DNA of 64,000 nt from Sceloporus undulatus (GCF_019175285.1 NC_056525.1:121474543-121538542); one strand, 5' to 3'. Shown: positions 35,024 to 48,330, numbered from the stretch's first letter. Numbers and translations are program-made. Notes: generated from the letters alone by a model not told the origin.

Positions 35024-35430
35024 CTCATTCCCACTTACAAAAAAAGCAGTTTGTGATCTGAATCAATGGATTGATTCAACAGCGGAGCGTGGTTTCCACT
35101 ACATTCGCCCCGATCACATTTTTTCCCTGTAAAATAACTGACTTGTGGTTCACATTCATGAATGAATTCATTCAAAATGGACCCGCTCCAGCCGGCCGAA
35201 GAGCAAATTTAAATCGATCCCGATCCACATCCGATTCACGCTTGCACAGAATTGATTTATCCAAAATGACATGGAAAACATCAGCGTCAAAAAGTCGCAG
35301 GTAAAATGGGTCTAGCGCGTGCCTCCCCCTCTCCAAATCGCTTCAGCGAATCGCTTCAAGTGGAGACCAGGATCATGTGAATTGGTTCAAACCAATTTGT
35401 GATCTGGTTTAAAAGGTAGTGGGAATCAAG
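35024..35430. mobile_element. MITE-like DNA element
   Basis: Opens cctcattcccacttac and closes gtagtgggaatcaag in inverse orientation; inside, gtttgtgatctgaatcaa pairs with ttggttcaaaccaatttgtgatct-type sequence at the other end. CpG-rich interior. Non-coding. Confidence 0.6.
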
Positions 35431-36490
35431 TTCCTGTGTGGTCATTATTTGATCTTCTTAATATTTAGCTGTAATCCTGTTTTTGATATTACAATTTTTT
35501 AGCGTATATGTACACTAAATCATATCTTTCCATACAGCATGAGCATACTAACTTTGACAGTCCTGTGAATGAAGGAGCCAATTACTTTTACCAGAAAGGA
35601 GGCACCTCTTGCTTGCAGCATGGAAATGCCACAAAGTTTTGTAGCATGGAGAGTTCAGAGACTGAGGCAATTTAGGTGCTCTGATTCAATTTCTTGGTGA
35701 GGTGATGTAACTTTTGCTGGAAAGAGCATTGATAAGACTCTTCTGTCTATTTGAGGACTTTGGAAAGGGGTGTTTCCAGCTGAAGCCAAACTTCTTTCCC
35801 CATTGGATCAAACTACGGACATCCAGACTCATTAAAATGTCCCAGATTTTGTTCCTATTTTATTGGGTCCTCCTAAATTCCTTCTTTATGGAAGCAAAAC
35901 TCTTTTGACCTTCTTTCTCTCAGAAGTCAGCTCAAGTTTTCTTGATTTAACTTAAAGTTACCACTCCTATGTCATTAACAACAACCCAACACATGCTCAA
36001 CAGATGCTGATTTTTCTCTCATTACTTTGTTCCACGACAGGAAAATTTGCTAATTTGGTGTTCATTTAGAGTGTTTTTATTTATTTGCTGTTGTTCAAAA
36101 TAGAGGAGCAGAATCAATAAAAATGTAGCAACCCCAGTTCATTTTATGTACTGTATTTATTTTACAACATTTATTTACTACCCACAAAAGGGCACTTATT
36201 CTCTCTCAGGCAGCATATTGGTTGTTCAAAAACACATCTTTTTTTTTGTATGCCAAAGCGATCTTGTTCTTCAGTAGTGTGAGTATGCTACCAAGTCTAT
36301 CTGTGTTGCCTGGTGGCACCATTTTCTCTCCAGTGGCTGGTGGTGTAAATGGGAAGGTGGTTTAAATTGCCTCGGAGAGATGCAAAGACATAAAACATAG
36401 TGCCCCCATCATGAGAACATTGATCCGGTATTGCATCACCGCAGAGATCTGGATCTCCTCGAAACAAAAAAAGTAAGTGTGAATGTCCCC

Positions 36491-36741
36491 CAAGTCCATC
36501 AATGCAACTCTATAGTCAACATCTGCCAGACGTGGACTATAGAATTAGGCTGGAGGACCTACAAATGCCTAGAGAAGTGTTTTCCCTAGGAATCTCTATG
36601 TCCTGCAGCACAACTCTATGGTCTATCCCCAGCAGACTTGTGATGGAGGACCTAGAGATTCCTAGAAAGAACATATTAATGAAATCTGCAAATAATCAAA
36701 TGTGCGAAAGTCAGAGCCATAAATGTGAAGGGCCAACTGTA
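36491..36741. mobile_element. Tc1/mariner-type MITE (second family), copy 2
   Basis: Shares cctagagattcctagaaaga and a tgtgaagggccaactgta end with 21040-21299. The left end is unclear. It is followed at 36749-36815 by the 'cttgtagcacctttg' repeat. Confidence 0.65.
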
Positions 36742-38301
36742 AAAGAAACAATTCAAAGACATAGCTGTGTTAGTCTGGAAAATCAGTATGGCCAGCAATC
36801 TTGTAGCACCTTTGCTCAAACCATTACACCATGCAGGCTCTCCAAATGAAGTATATCTTTCATTTAAAAAAATAGATTTTTAAAAATCCATGTTAAGAGG
36901 GAGATACCCTGGGCTTGACACTGAGCAGGCCAGATACTGGTTTGCTCACATCAGACTCAGGGTGTGAGCCGTTTACCATAGAGACTCCCTGTCAATAAGA
37001 TAGGGGTTGACCAGTTCATTTAGCCCATGAAGACAGGGCCCTTAGACAAGACACAGAGCATGCAGATTGGGCCCCATACTTAAGCAATGTGGAGCATGCA
37101 GATTGGTTCCCATACTTAAGCAATGGGGAGCACTAAGAATTTGAACTACACACTCTAGTGTGATGGTGGGGCAACAACCCTGGCCCATAAATGTAATCTG
37201 GCCGGGGGGGGGGGGCTCAAAATCTGGCCTGGAGACCATCCCTCAAGTCTGGAGCACTCAAGAGGACACCTACAAGAAAATGAATTGCAAAGTCTAAAGT
37301 ACTAGAGATCATACGGTAGTGATCCAGCTTCTGGACTCATGCCATACCTGTGACTTACTACATCCCATTCCTTGGTGTTCCCTCTCCCTCTGCCCATAAG
37401 CACTTTGGCCAATCAAAGGAGAGGAAAGGATATGGGATGGATTGACCTTGTAATGCTTGGCAAAGATCCTACTATCATACTACTCATACTTGTGTTTAGG
37501 CCAGTGCGGTTAGTTACATCACATCTGTTCTTTAATAGAGCAACTGAAGGTGAGTAACAAGGTCACCCTCAGTACCCTGCTGTTTCTTTGTATTTCAGTG
37601 ACACACAGTTGTATACTCTGTTTTTTCCATTCAGCATTAGGGCAACAATGGATAAATAATAAACAGCTCCTTCTTGGGAGGTCTAGAGGGTGCATGCTGT
37701 GCCAAAAATGGTTGATGATGATCCACTTTTTCAGTTAATTTCACCTGAGCTGATGGATAATGGCCAGGTAATGGTAATGTGGTGCATTTTCACAGAAGTA
37801 CTGGTGGATGTGGGCATATGCATATAACTTTCTCCATCTGTCACTTCTCCATCTATGCAGGACTTTCTCTTCCTGGATTTATTTCTACCTTCAGAGCTGA
37901 GAAAAGAAGTGAGGAGAGTATCATCAGATCAGGATTTGGGATAGAAGTCAAGGGTCACATTTAACAGAATGAAGGGAGCCCCCAAAATAGCAACAATAAT
38001 TTACAAAGCTGCATCTACAAAAATGTGCACATTACTGCCTCAAAGGGTGGGTTGACAATTGGGTGGGTGGATAGAGGCATGGGAACATTGCGTTAAAATT
38101 ATTTAACTGCACCACTAGCAAAGGAAGTCTTGAGGTGGACAACTGGAGGATGGAACAGAGGCAGAGGTTAGTTTTAAGGGTAGCAAAATGAAGGCACTGC
38201 CCCCGCAAGACTTTTGAAACCCCACCATGACATTTTCCTAGCATTTTTAAAAAACGCTGCAGTAACTTAGAACTTCTATTGAGCATTGAGTTTAAGCATC
38301 C

Positions 38302-38327
38302 AAAAAAAAAAAAAAAAAAAAAAAAAA
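38302..38327. repeat. Poly(A) run
   Basis: 26 consecutive A. On the minus strand a T-run; no clear retroposon body is recognised next to it. Confidence 0.9.
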
Positions 38328-38623
38328 GAGGTGTCACATCCACATGATGCAAGACCTGACTCTGCCTCCAGGGTGTCATGATGCTGTGCGCCACTCCACA
38401 TGGTGCGCGGCATCACGGTGCTCCTCCAGCACTACGTCTGCATGATGCAGTGCAAAGGAGCGCTGTGAAGCCTGGTGACTTCTGCATAAAAATGATAAAA
38501 TAAATAGAAAGCTAGGAAATCCATGCTTACTTCCAAGCCCCAGGCCAAGTAAGAGCTTTTTAAACATAAAGCCTGATAATATGCATACCTACCTTCTATT
38601 TTTAAAAAAGTACTTACATGAAA

Positions 38624-38841
38624 GAGCCAGTGTGGGAGAGTGGTTTGGGTATTGAACGAGGACACTGGAGACCAGAATTTGAATCCCATCTTGGTCATGA
38701 AAACCCACTGGGTGGCCTTGGGCAAGTCACGCTCTCTCAGCCTCAGATGAAGGCAAGGGCAAATCTCCTCTGAACAAATTTTGTCAAGAAAATCCTGTGA
38801 TAGATTTACCTTGGGCTGCCATAAGTCTGAAATTACTTGAC

Positions 38842-38871
<30 letters not shown>
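38624..38871 (+). repeat. MIR-like tRNA-derived SINE, full length
   Basis: gagccagtgtgggagagtgg head, ctgggtggccttgggcaagt core, tail taagtctgaaattacttgac followed by (ACA)n. Confidence 0.9.
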
Positions 38872-38872
<1 letters not shown>

Positions 38873-39648
38873 GCATGAAAGTAAATGTCACTATATTAAT
38901 AGAAGTTAGTCTCTGCTAAGCATGCATTGGACTGAGGCTTTCATATAGGGGTGAGAATTGTGTGGCCCTTCAGCTCAACATCTGCAGGACTGTACCGTTT
39001 CCAACCTGGCTTTAGTGCAATGCATATTGCTTCAGCTCTCTTTCACTCCAGCCCATTTTCTAAGGCCACTGGCTCTATGCTGCCCTACATGCGTCGGTGA
39101 CGCACGTCACAGTCAAGCCTATCAGTGCCAGATGGAGCTTCTTTTTAGAAAAGAAAAAGAAAAAGAAAGAAAAAAGAAGAAGAGAGCCTTCCTGTGCAAC
39201 TCAGATAAACTGCTGACCTTTGCTACATTCGAAAACCAATTTGAAACCAGCGAGCATCTACCCCTGACCTGGCAGCTGCTTCAAAGCTGTCCTAGGACCT
39301 TTGTGGATCTTTCAATATTTATTCATTTTAAAAGTAAATTGAGTGTTTGGGCCTCTGGCTTTGTGTGACAATTTCATTGACCCATATGCCTCAAGGCCAG
39401 AGGTTCTATGTTTGCCAGTAGTACCCTCAAAATCAAGACATGCTGCACCTGTTCAAATCACCAAAAAAGCCCCTCCACCAGCCTGGCTTTCACAATGAGT
39501 TGCAAATAAATAAATATATAAAGGCTGATCTTAGGACTAGTATCCACCATATGCTACAGCTTTTCCTGAACTTTTCCACATTTACGTGGCAAGATGCATT
39601 CTTACAATTCATAAATTAAAATATGAAGGAAAAAAAACCTTTATATAG

Positions 39649-39838
39649 TACAGTGGGTCCTCCATATCCATGGATTCTGCATCCATGGATTCAACCATCT
39701 ACAGCTTGAAAATGTTCCAAAAAGCAAACCTTGATTTTTGCATTTTATATAAGGGATACCATTTTACTATGACAGTATACATAATGGGACTTGAACATCC
39801 ATGGATTTTGGTATCCTTGAAGGTGGTCCTGGAATGAA
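39649..39838. mobile_element. Tigger-like non-autonomous DNA transposon
   Basis: Starts tacagtgggtcctccatatc and carries tataagggataccatttta and gggacttgaacatccatgga. The far end is lost. Confidence 0.75.
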
Positions 39839-41149
39839 GTCTTGTAAAACACCTTTTTAGGGAAAAGGACTAAACTTCTCCCTAACATATTATTCAGTAT
39901 ATTTGAAGGGGATGTGGTTAAAAATAAAGCCACAGTTAGAAAAAGGTTTGTGTTCTGGTGATATAAACTGCTGTGGTGGTCATGCATGTGGTTCTCATAC
40001 ATCTTCGTCTGTAATGTCTAGTGTAGTTCTCACCAAGAGTTTCAGGGGGTGTTTCTAGCTTTTGACCCAGGCCAAATTCTTGTGAGCAGTGACTCCAGCT
40101 TAAAAAGACGCAATTCCTCTTCACACAGACTAGGAGTACAAACGTGTCTTCCACTGGCACAACCAATGCATTTATTTTTGGAGAGTTTGTTTTCCAGAAT
40201 GAATAACTGCTTAGAGCCCTTTCCAAACCTTTGCAGAGTAGTTCTGCCAACCCAAGTATCTTTCTTTCTCCTACAAACAGTGCTATGATCTTCCTCTGGT
40301 GTTCAGAGGTGGAGTGTGACCAGTCCTTTCAGCACTTATATGATTTGAGCCCTTTCACATTTGTATCTTGTTGTGAAGATAAAATACAGAGAGAGGGAAC
40401 CATGAACAAGGCCAGCTCCAGATACTTTGCTGTCTGAGGCAGTGCAACAAATATTGCCCCCTATTCCAAAGACAAGGTATACAATAATCCAGAAAATCTC
40501 ATAACCCCTTCTTCTGCTTCTTTTCAGGAAAAACACAAGAATTATCCTTATTACTCCTACTCCAACTAACAGTTTCCTGCCCTTTGGTATCAAGAATCTT
40601 TTGTGTGCAGCAGCTTTACTTGGCTGCCCTTTATCAAAAATAAATGTACAAATGTAGTTATTAGAGAGGAAGACACGTTTCTAATTCTATCAAACAGAAT
40701 TAAGTTTTTATGAAACCCACCAAACTCCTCCAAGAATGTAGCCCTGATCAATGTAAAGACAGAAGGTTTTCAAAATGTAGTAATGTAATGACCTCTTCCT
40801 CATCACAAGAAAGGCAGGTAGGATGGAATTACATACATATATGGTTCTATGTATGGTCATGTGCATACTAACATAAAGTGGTTCGGGATCAGGCATTTGT
40901 GAAGATGCAACTTAAAGCACAATATACCCTTTAAAGAGAGCACAGCTGATCACTCTCTTGATCTGGGGTTGTAATATTTTAATTGTGGTTCACAAATGTG
41001 CTTGTAAAATTAAGTCTTTTAGAATAACATTTTTTAAAAAGAAAGCATTGAATTGTGTAGATAGGGTATAAGTGACAAACAAAGTAGAATGGCAGGGCCT
41101 GTTTTGTCAAAGAGTGATTAGCCAAAGTGTAACTTGAATCAGCGTAACT

Positions 41150-41372
41150 TGAGCCTGTGTTGTGAAGTGGTTTGGACATTGGACTAGGACTCTAGAGACC
41201 AGGGTTCAAATCCCTGCTCAGCCAGTGGGCAACCTTGGGCAAATGACACTCTCTCAGCCTCAGAGGAAGGCACTGGCAAACTCCCTCTGAAAAAAACTTG
41301 CCAAGAAAATCTTGTGATAGGGTTGCTGTAAATCAGAAACAACTTGAAGGTGCACACCAATAGCAACAAATT
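41150..41372 (+). repeat. MIR-like tRNA-derived SINE
   Basis: Head gagcctgtgttgtgaagtgg, box B-like ggttcaaatccctgctcag, tail cttgaaggtgcacacc. Confidence 0.9.
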
Positions 41373-42048
41373 TGAGCCACAGATCAGAAAGAAAGTAAAC
41401 AACTAAAGAGTGAGGGGAACACACGGATTTCCCAGGATCTTTCGCTAGAGGGCACTGATCTTACACCAGCCAAGTGGCCAAGCCAGTTTCTCCATCTAGC
41501 TTTGCCTGGTAAACAACATTGGAGAAGAGGTGGGGTGATGGGGGTGGGAGCAAGACTAATTTTGAATTGGGCCATCCTCCCAAATACCTAGCCCAGAATC
41601 CCCCCCCCCTTTATACCAGGCACTTCTGTTCTGACATGTAACAAACCAAGGGATGAAAAAAACAAGGCAGCTGGGAGTGAAAGCTTATCCCTTCTGGAAT
41701 TTTGTTTGCCCAGAAGAAAGAGAAATTGAGAACTGTAAGCAAAAAATTGGTAATGCAACAGGACGCCTTGCTGTTGCTGAAAGCCTGGATTGGCAAAAGA
41801 CAGGGTTCTTGTTGGAGTTATGCAGAACAGTACTGTAGATGCAGTTTGTCATGTAGAAGTGAGAAAAGCTGGGCCAGTGTCATAAAAGTGCAGGAGCCTT
41901 TATCCTCATTTGCACAAACCTGCCTTTGGATAACTACATTCATAAAGTAAGAAGGTGTTTTTCTTTTAAAGAAATGATGGGCAATTTCCTAGGGTTGAGG
42001 GTTGCATACAACCACTGAATTTGCTGCTGCCATCTTGGCTTGCTGGGA

Positions 42049-42285
42049 GAGCCAGCATGGGATAGTGGCCTGAGTGCTGGTCTACGACTCTGGAGGCCAG
42101 GGTTCGAATCCCAGCTCGGCCATGAAAACCCACTGGATGACCTTGGGCAAATCACACTCTCTCAGCCTCAGAGGATGGCAATGGCAAACCCCCTCTGAAC
42201 AAATCTTGTCAAGAAAACTTCATGATAGGGACACCATACGTTGGAAACTACTTGAAAACCCACAAGGACAAACAACAACATCAGC
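42049..42285 (+). repeat. MIR-like tRNA-derived SINE
   Basis: Well-preserved: gagccagcatgggatagtgg, ggttcgaatcccagctcgg, tail ending acaacaaca. Confidence 0.92.
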
Positions 42286-42704
42286 TATCTGCTACCCAAT
42301 TTGCCACCCAAATTCAACAGATGTTTATGGTGCACAGGCAAGAGGAAGATGGCGCATGGAGGAAAGGAATTGTGAGGGGGAAAGACAGGAAAGAGGAAGA
42401 TAGGAGCAAGAAACCATTACAACAGGTGAGAGGACAGACCTCTGGTGTAGCTTTGTTCATAGTGACAGCAGCTGTGCCACTGATTTCTGGCATGTTTTTC
42501 ATGGCAGCAGCAGTACAACAAAGCAGATGCAAAAATGGCTTTGCAGCCTTATGTGAACCATAGATTGTGTGGTCTCCATCCCTGATTCAAAACCTTTGGA
42601 GCTGAATACTTTTTTGCAAATGTTCTCATCTCCTGTCATTGCAACAGGAGGGACTAAGCTTAGATCTGTCTAAAGGGGCTGCACCTCAGTTCCTATAAGA
42701 ACAT

Positions 42705-42856
42705 GTTTTTGTTGTTGTTGCTGCTGTTGTTGTGTGCCTTCGAGTCATTTCCGACTTAAGGCAAATCTATTATGAAGTTTTCTTGGCAAGATTTGTTCAA
42801 AAGAAGTTTGCTGTTGCCCTCCCTTGAGGCTGAGAGAGGGTGTTTTGCCCAGGGTT
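42705..42856 (-). repeat. MIR-like SINE, 3' half
   Basis: (GTT)n then gtgccttcgagtcatttccg and ttttcttggcaagatttgtt; head missing. Confidence 0.85.
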
Positions 42857-44076
42857 TTAAGAACATAGTCACCATGCTGCAGATTAAAGTGGACAGCAGA
42901 AGGCTGCTTTTGGTCCAGCCATATTTGTGCCTAATCTAAATAGGCTAAGAATTAATGGGTAAGACATTAATAGCCTTGGTTTTTGTTTTCCTTGAGGATA
43001 TATGTTATCTTTGGTTTGAATTTTCTTTGGTTGACAAAAGGACAGATTTACTTAATTTTCACAAATTACACTGAAGGCTCTTTTACTTCCTATACAGCAC
43101 AGAGTTATGTTTGCCACGTTCAGCACTAACTTCCGATCAAGTCTATCTGTTTCACAGCTTGGCACTGTTACTTTTGTGAAATACATCTCCCAGAATTCCT
43201 CAGAAAGACAACAAAAGTAATCCTGCCGATTTCTTATCGGATTCTTTTACAGGTGTACCTCAATTAACAAAGGTCCTCATAAAGAAACTCCTTTTTAGAA
43301 AGTCTTTTCATGCCCATGCAGCACCTACTTTTTCCTCCTTGTCCTCTGCTTAACTGGAAATATGTACAGTATTGTTGTTTTTAGCAATGTCAGTACTGGA
43401 AGAAAGGTGAAGGAGGGATGAAGAAACCTTTCATATCAGGTTGCAGTAGTGTGTCTGCAATAAACAATACTATAATGTTGAGCTGGGAAAGACCAACTTC
43501 TGCTCCAGTTGATCATACTGAAGCTGTGTGTGCCTGCCTGCAACAGGCAAAGCAGAAAGTAGCTGTCTCCAGAATCCCTTACTGAGTGTGCATGAACAGC
43601 AAAACTGAGACAAAATGGGAAAGCAGAGAAGCTTACTACACTAAGTAGTAACCCCAACCATGTTTTAAAAAAGCATACTATAGATCTTTAAAATAGAAAT
43701 TATAAGAAAAATGGAAGCTGGTGAAAGGGAAAAAAAACACAATTCCTTCATTTATTTTAGAAAAAGCTTTCAAGCGGTTTCTAGAAAGTTCAAAATGTTT
43801 TTGTTTAATTATGCAAAGGCTTGCCTGACTTGGTTGCTTCATTTCAGATGTCCATATTGTTCGTTTTGCGTAAAAACTTTTACGAAACATACTGAACTGC
43901 TCTTTTATTTTTGTGGTGCAGGAATCTATCTTTATTTTTTCCATTTTATTTTTGCCTGAGGTACCAAATTCTCTGTTAAAGAAGTAATGCTCAGGAACAC
44001 ATCTACTTCATTACGTGAAGCATAGCTCTATATAATAAACTGCACTGGTAAAAAGGTGCATTTTAAAGGTAACTAT

Positions 44077-44393
44077 GGGGCAGTACAGACCACCTCAAAA
44101 TGGCAGGCTGCAGTCGCTCATTTAACTGCGGAAGGGCACCGCAGCCGCCAAACTGCACAGCATCCTTCTGCATTAAAAAGAACCTGGTTCTTCTGGGTTC
44201 TTTTTGTGACATGTTGCATACGTCACGGGTGCACCATTGGCACACTCATGACACACGCAGTGCATAGTGATGTGCAGATGCTGCATGGTGGCATAGTCAT
44301 CATGGCGGCACCCATGTGGAGAGGATGCCGCCATGATGCCGCAGCCCATACAGACAAGTTTTGGCACCAGCATGCCACTTTTGGCCAATGTGT
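44077..44393. mobile_element. CpG-rich MITE-like element, copy 2
   Basis: Shares attaaaaagaacctggttct-type sequence, ggtgcaccattggcacactc and atggcggcacccatgtgg with 11781-12138. Ends approximate. Confidence 0.65.
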
Positions 44394-44469
44394 CTCAGGA
44401 CTAATATAATTTTAAAATAGTTAAACACTTACAGATTTGTTTGCACAAAGATGGTTGCAACAGTCACAT

Positions 44470-44501
<32 letters not shown>

Positions 44502-44745
44502 TTGTTTTATTTATATACCACTATTCCAAAGATCATAGCGGTGAACAGCAAGTAAGCTAATTAGCAAGTAAGCTAATTTGCCCCCAACAGTCTGGGTACT
44601 CATTTTAGTGACCTCAGAAGGATGCAAGCCTGAGTCGAGCTTGGGCCCTTTTGCTGGTCTTGAACTCGCAACCTTGTGGTTTTGAGTGAATGGCTGCAGT
44701 ACAGGCATTTAACCACTGTGCCACCAGGGCTCCTTTAGATGTAAA
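44470..44745 (-). repeat. tRNA-derived SINE, second type
   Basis: On the minus strand it begins ggagccctggtggcacagtg, continues gttgcgagttcaagaccagc (box B-like) and ends in a tail with (ATT)n. Distinct from the MIR-like family; Sauria-SINE-like in plan. Confidence 0.7.
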
Positions 44746-44756
44746 CATATATGTTT

Positions 44757-44985
44757 ATTGTTGTTGTGTGCTTTCAAGTTGTTTCCAACCTATGGTGACC
44801 CCTAAGGCCTAACCCTATATCATGAGGTTTTCTTGGCAAGGTTTGTTCAAAGGAGGTTTGCCATTGCCTTCCCCTGAGACTTGCTCAGGGTCACCCAGTG
44901 AGTTTCATGGCTGAGCTGGGACTCAAACCCTGGTCTCTACACTCATAGTCCAACATTCAAATACTATGCTAAACTGGCTCTCAAA
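44757..44985 (-). repeat. MIR-like tRNA-derived SINE
   Basis: Reverse-strand copy abutting the previous SINE: tgtgctttcaagttgtttcc to gctaaactggctctc. The next 130 bp carry the 'tgtaagcccagtaaagttca' interspersed repeat (also near 61980 and 62430). Confidence 0.88.
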
Positions 44986-45461
44986 TAGATATGTAAACAT
45001 GCCCTAACCATGTAATCTACTCAGATGTAAGCCCAGTAAAGTTCAGTGGTACTCACTTTTAGACAAGTGTGTGTCCACTTACTAGGGAATGCATCCCATA
45101 GAACTCTATAGGACTAAGATTCAAATATATCTACATACATAGACTTGGGCTACAAAAGCAACATTTCATCTCATGTAAGTTCTGTATGACAATACAGAAA
45201 ACAAGCAAACTGCATGCTAGATAGGTTGTGGTGTGTGTGTGTGTGACCCTCCAGATGTTGTTGGGTTGCCAGTAGTGAGAAAATATAGGAACTGCAGATC
45301 AAGATAACCAAAAAGTCTGCATGCCCATCATCACATGGACAGATGGAAGAATGTCCACTCACTGCACCTTCCCAATAGCAGAAGCTTCACTTGGAATTTC
45401 AGATAAATGGAAAATAATGCAATAATGATAATGATAATTATTCTCTAGCTACCTGCAAAGA

Positions 45462-45560
45462 GCTGTAACTGAGTGGTAGAGTGCATGCTTTCCACATAGA
45501 AGTTCCCAGAAAGGGTAGTTGTTTTTTTTAAAGAGGTCAGAGCTGCTGCATTTTAATAAA
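45462..45560 (+). repeat. tRNA-derived SINE head
   Basis: gtaactgagtggtagagtgc then tttccacatagaagttccca, the tRNA-like start of another squamate SINE type. Similar piece near 49970. Confidence 0.5.
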
Positions 45561-46811
45561 TGTGTACAAGACGGATGTCCGGCCGGTGTAGCCTGTCATG
45601 TTGAAATTATTTTTTCTCAACAGCTATTAAAGATGGAAGAGCCCTGTCTTCTTCTTCATCAGAGCACTGTAGTCCCAGGTTTCATTCTTGGAATCTCCAG
45701 GTTACATTTATAAGAATCCTAACAAGATGCTATCAGTCTAGCAGGCTAACTTTCCCCTCGATAGCACCTACTGAAGGGGTAGGACTACAGTTCCCATCAG
45801 GTTTTCCCAGCATTCTCAGCAGTATACGATAGGAATACTGGGAGTTGCACTATTCTAGCACATCTGGAGGGCACCAAATTAGAGAAAGCTGATGTAAGCA
45901 ATATTGAGCTAGGGACACCAATGTTCTGACTTGGTATAAAGCAGCTTACTATATTCTTTAACTATTAAAGAGGGGGAGTCTTGATGGGTTTGTTACAAAA
46001 TCAAACTGGTTAATGATTGAAAAATACTTAACTGATTAACATGCTTTGCATGCATTTTGGAGGAAATTACACATACAGTACATGTCACTAATAACCTTGC
46101 TCATCCAACAGACTCTTGATCGCTGAAAAAATTTGAACTGTAGGTATAAGAAAACTGATTTTCAGTATCATCCCCACAACTAGTTTTCTGGGGGGTGTTT
46201 TTGCCAAACTGCTTCAAAGGCATACTCATTAATTTGGAGTACAAAAAATTACTGTATTAGATTAATTTGCCCTCCCTGCTCCCTCTATTACACCCTGTCC
46301 AATTTCTTCCCTAGTGGAGCAATTCTGTTCAAGTGACCAGATATGAACTTTTTTTTGGATAATGGGAGTTTGTCTCTACGTACTGTGAAATAACTAACCA
46401 TTTTACGTGACCCTATGTCCTGGCATCAAACAAAGCACCATTTGATCAAAGGCCTAACAGTATTGAAGAAAGGACAGTGTGAGCCCAGGGTAGTTGGGGT
46501 GAAGAGAATAAATATTCCATAGCTGAATTTGTGCTAGGACTTCCTTCCTCAGGGTAACCTCCAGGTGTGTTGGACTACTGTTTCCATCATCCACAAAAAG
46601 TATGGCACTGCAGTCCATTCAGCATGTTGTAGAAGACAGCGGCAGGTGAATAGCCACCATACTCCTTAGAACTATGTATCTTGAAGGTCTACTTCTTCCC
46701 TATGTCCAGACCTTTTTCCAAAAATAAAAAGAAACAACTGGCATGACATCCTGACAATTTCAGGGAGACCCTATTAACTTTCATTGGTTCTGTAGCTACC
46801 TTTATCCATAT

Positions 46812-46879
46812 CACATAATATAGGACCATTTTGTCATCATGTTGCAGTAACTCCTCATAGAGGAAGATATGGTAAGTTT
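46812..46879 (-). pseudogene. Stray copy of RGSL1 exon g
   Basis: The minus strand encodes HIFLYEELLQHDDKMVLYYV against ILSFLYEEFLQHDDKMFLFYV of exon 18617-18679; the DNA shares an uninterrupted caacatgatgacaaaatg. It has an acceptor-like cctcttag. At the equivalent donor site the sequence is atatgg rather than gtaagg, although a gtagct site 12 nt later could serve. No neighbouring exons are recognised. It lies 18 kb upstream of the most N-terminal RGSL1 exon found, same strand: either a relic of a tandem duplicate or part of another gene. Confidence 0.7.
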
Positions 46880-47278
46880 CTAAGAGGAAAGCAAAACAAC
46901 AGTTGTGAGTGGATGCTTTTTCCACCTCAGGCTATAACAGTTTTCTGGCTTTCTGTACAAAGCCCTTGAAAGTAAGCAATGGACACAACATTGGCTCAAG
47001 CAGCCACAACTAACGCATGAAGGTGCTACCAAACCACAGTTGCAATCAAACACATACTGACTTTGAGAAAGCATTTTCCATCTAGCAGTTATGGCTAATA
47101 CACTCCATTACTTTGTCTATCCTTTTCTTTAAAAACAAACCAACCCTGAAGCTATGGATTATTACCTTTTAAAGACAACTTGCACCCATATTGAATATGC
47201 TGTGCAGGTGCTAACTGCTGGTGAGCAACTTCAAAGCTGCTTCCTGCTGTCCCTTATCATTATCATTTGTTTTTAAAG

Positions 47279-48180
47279 CTAGAATTGTACTGGGCAAGGC
47301 TTCAAACACAGGAATGACCTGACCAGAGTAGGACAGCTGGAATACCTAAGGAGACTGAAATGTTCTGCCACTGGTTTTTGTGTATTCCCATTCCTAATGT
47401 CTGATTTATGTCCATTTATCCTCTGGCACAGGGACTGGCCTGTTTGCCCAATGTAGAGTGCTGATGGACACTGATGGCATAGTATGGCATAAATCACATT
47501 GGAGAATGAGCACGTGAAGGTTCCCCTAACATTGTGGGTGATGCCATTAGGTTTTGTGATGACATTTCCTGGATAAATGTGTGGGCAGAGTTGGCATCTT
47601 GCTTTGTGGCAAGGCGTAGTACCTGTGTCCCCATTTGTTTCATATGTCTTCCTGTGGGTACCTGTTTGAGGTTTGGAGGCTGTGTGTAGGCAAGTAAAGA
47701 TTTGCGACCAAGGGCCCTTGAAAGAGTGGTATTATTGTCCAGAATGGGTTGTAGTTCATTGATGATGAGCCTGAGTGGTCCCAGTTGGGAGCTGTATGTG
47801 ACCACTAGTGGTGCTCTGTCATTTTCTCTCTTCAAACTGTTCTGTAATAGATCAGTCCTGGGTACAAGTCTTGCCTTGTTTATTTGTTTGCTTTTTTACT
47901 TCATATGGTGGGTACTACAGTTAGAGGAACGCTTGTTGTAATTCCTTGAGTTTAGCATCCTTGTCTTGTGGGTCTGAGCAGATGCAATTATATAGGAGGG
48001 CTTGGCTGTAGACAATGGATCTAGTGGTGTGTTCAGGTTGGAAACTGGAGGCATGCAAGTACATGTAGAGGTCCGTGGGTTTGCAATATAGCGTGGTGCT
48101 TAGATGTCCATTTTGTAGCAGTACTGTGGTGTCCAGAAAGTGAACTTGTTCTGTAGAGAGTTCAGGCTGAGGCTGATGGT
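47279..48180 (-). mobile_element. Penelope-like retroelement (PLE), 3' part
   Basis: On the minus strand, in order: reverse-transcriptase end (VYSQALLYN-type block preceded by LDTTVLLQNGHLSTTLYCK), a linker with PPNLKQVP, and a GIY-YIG endonuclease piece (YAILCHQCPSALYIGQTGQS, then LCQRINGHKSDIRNG). RT plus C-terminal GIY-YIG is diagnostic for PLE. An old, broken copy. Confidence 0.9.
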
Positions 48181-48183
48181 GGG

Positions 48184-48330
48184 GTGTAGTGGTTTGAGTA
48201 TTGGACTATGATTCTGGAGATCAGGGCTTGATCCCCACTCACCCAAAGACACCCATTGGGTAACCTTGGACAAGTCACACTCTCTTACTCTCAAGAGGCA
48301 GGTAAACCCCCTTGCCATGAAAATCCCATG
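48184..48330 (+). repeat. MIR-like SINE next to the PLE
   Basis: ggtttgagtattggactatg to ttgccatgaaaatccc; it abuts the PLE reverse-transcriptase region and may have inserted into it. Confidence 0.8.
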
